Origin: Bacteroidales bacterium
GTDB lineage: Bacteria; Bacteroidota; Bacteroidia; Bacteroidales; F082
NCBI GenBank assembly: GCA_016290215.1
Contig: JAEETH010000006.1
Location: 40,866 to 104,865, forward strand
Direction of reading: 5' to 3'
Length of the DNA: 64,000 bases
Below the pieces are notes generated by a model. That model saw only the letters and a list, made by a program, of their open reading frames with translations. It was not told the DNA's origin and did not search any database. This document shows, piece after piece, positions 60,101 through 64,000 of this stretch. The position numbers were made by a program, and so were the translations under genes. Each line of letters opens with the position of its first letter. The first letter of the stretch is position 1.

Positions 60101-60480
60101 GTCGAAGGGCCGACTTTCGAAGCCTCCATCTGGTTGCTCAACTGTATCGTATTCAGCAGCTTATCCTTGATTTCAGGGAAGAACTTGCCAATGAGTACCG
60201 AGGCCTGTTCCACCGACATCTTTTTTCGGAAGCGGATGAGGTTGACCAGTGGGATGAGGAAATGATATACCAAAACAAAACCGCTACCCGCGAGCAAAAA
60301 CAGGAATAACACAAAGCGACCTTTGGGCGGAAACCAAGAGAAATACTCCAGTCCGTTGATGAGCAGATAGAAGACAATCCACAGTACGGCACCCACCAAC
60401 ACGCCTTGTATCAAGCGGTTAAGGTAGTACTTCCGCGTGAAGCCTTCGATTTTCTCTATCAATTTGTTGGGTGCAGACAT
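57121..60480 (-). CDS. DUF4175 domain membrane protein
   Basis: 1,119 residues from MSAPNKLIEK; an upstream ATG (60,546) overlaps the tRNA gene. Three membrane helices (about 30-50, 55-80, 160-180), a beta-rich extracytoplasmic part (200-490) and a long Q/E/K/M-rich coiled coil (550-1,060). Residues 124-131 (GPSTGSGT) are an in-frame REP-like insertion. DUF4175 proteins are large conserved envelope proteins in Bacteroidota and alphaproteobacteria with unknown function. The coiled coil suggests a scaffolding role. It is followed at two bases by ybeY. Confidence 0.88.
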   Translation of the reverse strand: MSAPNKLIEKIEGFTRKYYLNRLIQGVLVGAVLWIVFYLLINGLEYFSWFPPKGRFVLFLFLLAGSGFVLVYHFLIPLVNLIRFRKKMSVEQASVLIGKFFPEIKDKLLNTIQLSNQMEASKVGPSTGSGTLDDNALLAATIEQRSARLSPIRFSDAVDLRGNLKYLGIFFGTLLLLIALMVFLPSFAVQPTQRIVNYEQHFEKPLPYQVEIEQDNIETTQGQEVKFNIHVTGDRIPDAFYVKSELGQQLMTKSSANDFSYTFKNLFNDLTFNVTGGDYISRPLHITVHPNPTLLSYRCELCYPSYIHRTNETMEAKTRLIVPQGTNLTFSFSTRDTEQMTVSRDTLNIDLTAKDDVFEYQFVAAQSTKFEVQVQNAWNQTIDPLPFSVDVLPDAYPDIRMESFDEQLSTDVYFSGLVTDDYGFSKLTFNCIVKEPVEKKIVKAVPLDLKQTRTSFFYSFNMDSLGIMPGQNMEVYFEVWDNDGFHGPKSKRSEMFTYYKPSEAALDSIADEQSEDIMERLQEKSQEADKLQDEIEKMLQDLIQKKDLDWSDKEKMKDLLERQQQIQEEWNKLQEEQDKLSDFMKEHDLGNEDLLKKQEQINKLFEEVIPEELQKLMEQIDKLLEEMPREQMQQMMQDIKKNNQSLQDLLDRNLALLEQLKMEKDLTDLANKLDKLGEELQKQESDNQNSDNQNKEAGEESDQKSAEEAKEEFEKMMDELDQLLEKNKDLQEPFDMEKDEEMEESINQDLDNAMQNEQNGEQQQSSQQKQNAGQKMQKMADQMMMMMQMGGMEQMAEDAHLTRILLENVVHASHEQEALMNEIGTMRSDDPSLVQKIIEQKEVADNFIMVRDSLRNLAMRQPMIQNFIFEELHTIENQTENAMKQLNDLKLSQATRHQQTAMMSMNNLALMLAESLEDMENSMASMGMGMPKQSCKQNAGQSSQNMKSMQQMQQQLSQQLKQLQQQMEKSGQQMPNSMSEQFARMAAEQEMLRQGMQQMLNEMKENGQLGDDGLNEIMKDMEKLEEELVNKKINRQMIERSQRIESRMLESEKAQQKRDQEEKRKSNEYKGSQFDRKIDEYLYEQTLKKNQEFLRTNPIEYAPYYKEKINEYYLKKNTH
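60088..60111. repeat. REP-like element inside the DUF4175 gene
   Basis: 24-base single-arm copy (from GGTCCCTGAG to TCGAAGGGCC) read on the coding strand as GPSTGSGT. Confidence 0.92.
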
Positions 60481-60492
60481 AGCAGGCGCAAA

Positions 60493-60535
60493 GGTACAAA
60501 AAAAATGAGAACTATCGGTTCTCATTTTTTGTACC
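60493..60535 (-). terminator. Intrinsic terminator of tRNA-Thr
   Basis: Read leftward: GGTAC...AAAAATGAGAAC, a five-base loop, and the complementary GTTCTCATTTTT followed by further T, an almost perfect 18-bp stem with a T-tract. It lies directly behind the tRNA. Confidence 0.88.
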
Positions 60536-60538
60536 ATG

Positions 60539-60611
<73 letters not shown>

Positions 60612-60811
60612 GTCTTTTGCGGCTGCAAAAATACAATTATTTTCGAAACCGAGCACAAAAAATGAAAAATAATGATTCTTAAGACACGAATTACCACGAA
60701 TGTACCACAAATCATCAGAAATTATTAATGAAAAATTCGTGGATAATTCAATGATAATTCATGTTGAAAAACAGATACTTGACTTTTTTCTCATCAAAAA
60801 CACAACAAAAT

Positions 60812-60854
60812 AACTAAAAAATTAGTTGTATATTCAAAATAATCTATATATTTG
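60812..60854 (+). promoter_or_regulatory. Promoter and probable BlaI operator of the blaI/blaR1-like pair
   Basis: Inverted repeat AACTAA-AAAA-TTAGTT at 60,812-60,827, overlapping the -33 TTG (60,826-60,828); TATATTTG at 60,847-60,854 is the -7 box (18-base spacer). Operator placement over the -33 box fits a BlaI/MecI-type repressor regulating its own operon. An unusually clear GGAGG Shine-Dalgarno lies at 60,876-60,880, six bases before the ATG. Confidence 0.6.
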
Positions 60855-60885
60855 CAGCGTTAAACCTTTAGAAACGGAGGATAAA

Positions 60886-61302
60886 ATGGCCAGAAAGAAA
60901 GAAAATATTGAAGATAACTCCATCAGGATGAAGGAGTTGACCAAAGCCGAAGAGCAAGTGATGCAGGTCATCTGGAACATAGGGCAAGGTTTCGCCAATG
61001 AGATTATGGCGGCATTCCCTGAGCCAAAGCCGGCCTACAACACCGTGCTTTCCATCATCAAGATTTTGGAAAACAAAGGCTTCGTGAAGCACGAGACCTT
61101 CTGTCGCGCGCACCGCTATAGTCCCGCCATCAGCAAGGATGAGTATTCCCATCGCTATCTTGGCAGCGTGGTGGAGCGTTATTTCAACAATTCGTATCTC
61201 GACCTTGTGTCAGCCTTCGCCAAGAAGGAGAACTTCAGCGTCGAGGAACTGGAGGAAATGAGAAAAGCCATTGACGAGGCCATCGCCACAGAAAGGAGAT
61301 AA
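60886..61302 (+). CDS. blaI: BlaI/MecI/CopY-type transcriptional repressor
   Basis: 138 residues from MARKKENIEDN; the in-frame ATG at 60,826 lies inside the promoter. Winged-helix with the family pattern MKELTKAEEQVMQVIW, NEIMAAFPEPKPAYNTVLSIIKILENKGFV (recognition helix) and RAHRYSPAISKDEYSHRYLGSVVERYFNNS. The repressor is cleaved or released when the partner BlaR1 protease is activated. It sits four bases before the sensor gene and binds presumably to the inverted repeat upstream. Confidence 0.9.
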   Translation: MARKKENIEDNSIRMKELTKAEEQVMQVIWNIGQGFANEIMAAFPEPKPAYNTVLSIIKILENKGFVKHETFCRAHRYSPAISKDEYSHRYLGSVVERYFNNSYLDLVSAFAKKENFSVEELEEMRKAIDEAIATERR

Positions 61303-61305
61303 GCC

Positions 61306-63666
61306 ATGAACGCACAAGAATTAATCATCGGTCACGTGCTGCCCATCGCAGCTACCGTCGCGGTGCTTTGGTTGGTGTATCGCCTGTTGTTCCGCAACAG
61401 CAACCGACTGAAATTCAACCGCTTATTCCTGTTGACGAGCATGTTATTGGCCTTGGCCATGCCATTGCTCGGTCTGCTTTCAGGTATGGAAGTGCCGCAG
61501 ATGGCGACTTTGAAACAAAACATGTTCAACGGCATGATGTTGAGCGAAGTCATCGTCACGCCCGACGGTCAGCCTATGTTGCCCGAAGTGACGGTGACCA
61601 CCAATACCACGCCTTCGCGTTTCAGCCTGTGGCAAGTCATTGTCGGCATTTATCTAATAGGTGTCGGTGTGATGACACTCCTTTTTCTCTTTAAGTTGGG
61701 GAAACTCGTGCTGCTCATCATCCGTTCGCCGAAGCGCAAGATGAGCAGCTGCACGGCAGTGTTTACGGGGCGTGAACAAGGCTCGTTCTCCTTTTTCCGT
61801 TATGCCTTTTTCCCCAACGAAAATGTGGACCCCGACATCATGCGGCACGAGATGAGCCACATCGCCCACCACCATTCGTGGGACATCCTCTTTGCCGAGG
61901 TGATGATGATCCTGCAATGGTTTAATCCCTTCATCTACTTATACAAGAAGGAGTTGCAGAGCCTTCACGAATACCAAGCCGACCGCGATGTGGTGGCCAC
62001 CGGCGTTGATAAAAAGAACTACATGATGCTGATCCTGCAGCAGTGCACGGCTGTCGACTTCAGCGGAATGAGCAATAACTTCAGTTTAATCCTTACCAAA
62101 AAACGAATCAAGATGATTACAAGAAACGAAAAGGCCAAGGGCCTCTGGTGGAGGCTCTTGGCCACGGTGCCGGTGCTGGCTATCCTGATGATTGCCAACA
62201 CGAAAGTGACGGCACAGGAACAACAACCCGAGAAAAAACAGATTAATGTCGAAATCGGGCAATTCGAAATTTTTGACGACAATGGCTTCCCGATGGATTT
62301 GACGGATACCATCATCTATAACGAAGACGGTTCATACGTCCATTTTAAGACTACCGAAGCCCCCGACCCGATGACAGGCGAGATGCGCAGCAAAATCACC
62401 GCCACTTCCTGTAATGCCGATGGAACGCCCAACGAAAACATCAAATTCACTATCAACGCGATAGAGAAACACGGTGATACGACGATGTACACCGTCGAGC
62501 CGTTCACTCTCGATGCTGACAATTTCAGACTCAGCATCCAAACCACGGAAGACAATCCTGTTCAGATTATAAGGAATAACAACGACAGCATCTATCAAAT
62601 CGTTGACGAAATGCCTCAATATCCAGGTGGAGAGAAAGCCATGATGGAATACGTCGCCAAAAATGTCAAATATCCTCAGGAGGCAAAAAACAAGGAAATC
62701 CAAGGTAGGGTGTTTGTGAGTTTCGTTATCGAGAAAGACGGCAGTGTCAATGAGGTGAAAGTGCTTCGTAGCATCGGCGGCGGCTGTGATGAAGAGGCGG
62801 TCCGTGTGATCAAAGGCATGCCGAAATGGAAGCCTGGAAAACAAGACGGCAAACCAGTCCGCGTGAGTTACATGATGCCCATCAACTTTAAGTTATCGGA
62901 TGGGCAACCCTCAAAAGGACTTGACAACACGAAATATGAAGGCTCGTCCAAAGGTACAAAAGACGGTACAACCTATACCTTGAATATGACAATGGAGTTT
63001 GAATCCAAAAATTCTGGCTACTTCGTCATGACTTTGACTGGGCAGAAAAATGGGAGCACAATTACAATGTTTGAAGATGTAGGCTTGCCATTCAAATATA
63101 CATTTGATGGTAAATCATCGGGAGCCATTGAGCCTCATAATCCTGACGGGAGTCCCATGAATCCAGAGCCGCCCTATATTTTCTCCATCAACAATGATGG
63201 GACTATCAAGATAGATTTCTATGATTTCAGAGAAGAATTTGGTATTAAGGAGATGGTTTTCAAGAAGGTAGATGCAAATAAGCCAGTTGAGACAAAAAAG
63301 CAAAGCAGTAAAGCCAAAGACGAGAAAGTGGAAATGAAACCCGATAAAAACGGTGTCTATCAAATCGTTGAAGAAATGCCTCAATACCCTGGTGGTGAAC
63401 AAGCTATGATGGATTTTGTGTCCAAAAATGTAGTTTATCCTAAAGAAGCTCAGGAAAAGGGAATCTCAGGCCGTGTGTTTGTGAGTTTCATTGTCGAGAA
63501 AGACGGAAGCGTTAATGAAGTGAGTGTGATGCGTGGCATTGGCGGTGGCTGCGACGATGAAGCCGTCCGTGTCATCAAAGCCATGCCGAAATGGAAACCC
63601 GGCAAGATGAAAGGAAAACCTGTTCGGGTGAGTTACATGATGCCGATTACTTTCAAATTGCAATAA
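61306..63666 (+). CDS. BlaR1-like M56 metalloprotease with two TonB-type C-terminal domains
   Basis: 786 residues. The M56 part has membrane helices at about 8-28, 38-60, 108-135 and 286-302 and the zinc motif HEMSH at 181-185 with a later Glu (HEYQAD). Two TonB_C-type domains follow at about 425-530 and 685-786, each with GEKAMMEYVAKNVKYP- or GEQAMMDFVSKNVVYP-like starts, VSFVIEKDGSVNEV and the YMMPI.FKL end; they are about 70% identical. Instead of a penicillin-binding sensor, it ends in these duplicated TonB-like domains, so a beta-lactam role is not implied. Common in Bacteroidota; signal unknown. Confidence 0.9.
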   Translation: MNAQELIIGHVLPIAATVAVLWLVYRLLFRNSNRLKFNRLFLLTSMLLALAMPLLGLLSGMEVPQMATLKQNMFNGMMLSEVIVTPDGQPMLPEVTVTTNTTPSRFSLWQVIVGIYLIGVGVMTLLFLFKLGKLVLLIIRSPKRKMSSCTAVFTGREQGSFSFFRYAFFPNENVDPDIMRHEMSHIAHHHSWDILFAEVMMILQWFNPFIYLYKKELQSLHEYQADRDVVATGVDKKNYMMLILQQCTAVDFSGMSNNFSLILTKKRIKMITRNEKAKGLWWRLLATVPVLAILMIANTKVTAQEQQPEKKQINVEIGQFEIFDDNGFPMDLTDTIIYNEDGSYVHFKTTEAPDPMTGEMRSKITATSCNADGTPNENIKFTINAIEKHGDTTMYTVEPFTLDADNFRLSIQTTEDNPVQIIRNNNDSIYQIVDEMPQYPGGEKAMMEYVAKNVKYPQEAKNKEIQGRVFVSFVIEKDGSVNEVKVLRSIGGGCDEEAVRVIKGMPKWKPGKQDGKPVRVSYMMPINFKLSDGQPSKGLDNTKYEGSSKGTKDGTTYTLNMTMEFESKNSGYFVMTLTGQKNGSTITMFEDVGLPFKYTFDGKSSGAIEPHNPDGSPMNPEPPYIFSINNDGTIKIDFYDFREEFGIKEMVFKKVDANKPVETKKQSSKAKDEKVEMKPDKNGVYQIVEEMPQYPGGEQAMMDFVSKNVVYPKEAQEKGISGRVFVSFIVEKDGSVNEVSVMRGIGGGCDDEAVRVIKAMPKWKPGKMKGKPVRVSYMMPITFKLQ

Positions 63667-63702
63667 ACAATTGTCGGTCTTGTAGGGCTGTCGTATCACG
63701 GC

Positions 63703-63777
63703 TGTAGGGCTGTCATATAATGGTAGCCGCATAACGGGGAAAACCCTATGCGGCTGCCACGGTGTGACAACCCTACA
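63703..63777. repeat. Nested inverted repeat after the BlaR1-like gene
   Basis: Outer arms TGTAGGG (63,703-63,709) / CCCTACA (63,771-63,777) and inner arms AGCCGCATA (63,725-63,733) / TATGCGGCT (63,747-63,755). The outer arm motif TGTAGGGCTGTC also occurs at 63,681. No T-tract follows, so its role as terminator is uncertain; it looks like a dispersed palindrome. Confidence 0.7.
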
Positions 63778-63785
63778 AAGCGAAA

Positions 63786-63834
63786 TGCACTATGAGAGTG
63801 CAAAAAAGTATAAAAAATGCACTATTTGAGTGCA
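63786..63834. promoter_or_regulatory. Two operator-like palindromes spaced 32 bp
   Basis: TGCACT-ATGAG-AGTGCA (63,786-63,802) and TGCACT-ATTTG-AGTGCA (63,818-63,834), start to start 32 bases. A TATCTTTG -7 box lies at 63,952-63,959. The layout resembles the three 33-bp-spaced sites at 17,453, suggesting regulatory sites of a gene to the right of the window. The rest of 63,840-64,000 shows no convincing gene. Confidence 0.5.
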
Positions 63835-64000
63835 AATTTACTCCAAAATCAACTGTTCCCACTTGATTTTCGGGGTAATGTTGCCAAAAATGGTTGGTGA
63901 CGGAGGTCAAAAAACGACAAAATATGATAGGCAGAGATAAGTCTAAAAGAGTATCTTTGCAGTGCGAGCTGAAACGGAGGAAGGCTCTGCTGGGGAGCAA

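Noticed and set aside
61306-63666. Beta-lactam resistance sensor
   Set aside because: The penicillin-binding domain of BlaR1/MecR1 is missing and no beta-lactamase lies near.
63773-64000. A leftward open frame at the right edge
   Set aside because: It crosses the operator-like palindromes and has no start signal or known domain.

Overview
The window is a chromosomal segment from a Bacteroidota bacterium, most likely of the order Bacteroidales. The evidence is a type IX secretion sorting domain, -7 promoter boxes of the form TAnnTTTG with few Shine-Dalgarno sites, a FucP/RhaM-type fucose module, DUF4175, DUF4292 and EnvC-type envelope genes, and an EF-G paralogue of the Bacteroides EF-G2 kind. 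No rRNA, CRISPR array, prophage or transposase gene was found.

Left part (1-14,926): a lipid-like pigment cluster of the aryl-polyene/flexirubin type, read leftward. The main operon starts with a tyrosine ammonia-lyase (p-coumarate starter) and continues with a ketoreductase, ketosynthase, secreted unknown, O-methyltransferase, ACP, LpxL-like acyltransferase, hot-dog dehydratase, thioesterase, ketosynthase, half-ketosynthase, second ACP, a fused ketosynthase/chain-length-factor-like protein, a small DMT-type membrane protein and a LolA-like carrier. The cluster continues past the left edge: bases 1-92 hold the N-terminus of another dehydratase with its own promoter. An A/T-richer AlbA_2/ATPase gene with a 21-bp coding tandem repeat sits between the two pigment operons.

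Middle left (15-26 kb): a diacylglycerol-kinase-like gene with pgk; an AAA ATPase/DUF4143 gene behind three operator-like repeats spaced 33 bp; a T9SS-exported beta-helix protein; a stand-alone CARF-nuclease (Card1/Can2-like) with no CRISPR locus nearby; an LD-carboxypeptidase with a YwqK-type repeat protein; an A/T-rich gap with four TTATCAACA boxes; rpiB and lutB.

Middle (26-44 kb), almost all leftward: a PKD-domain secreted protein, an EF-G2-like factor lacking the catalytic histidine, a PfkB kinase, tRNA-Asn, a surface glycan group (GNAT/FemAB-like, GT2, manC), a fused FAD/Fe-S D-lactate-type dehydrogenase, a PglF/CapD-type dehydratase, and a fucose group (mutarotase, FucP and an unusual nucleotidyltransferase-GHMP kinase fusion).

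Right part (44-64 kb): SprT-like protein, EnvC-like, DUF4292, TPR, dut, a flippase, an orphan NtrY-like kinase, a methyltransferase, mnmG flanked on both sides by near-perfect ParB (parS) sites, ybeY, DUF4175, tRNA-Thr, and a BlaI/BlaR1-type pair whose sensor carries two TonB-type domains.

Two kinds of short dispersed repeats run through the window and are read in frame inside several proteins: a REP-like element (codes for GPSTGSGT or VPELVEGP) in three genes at four sites, and a 14-bp element in manC. One REP copy forms the linker of the ketosynthase fusion.
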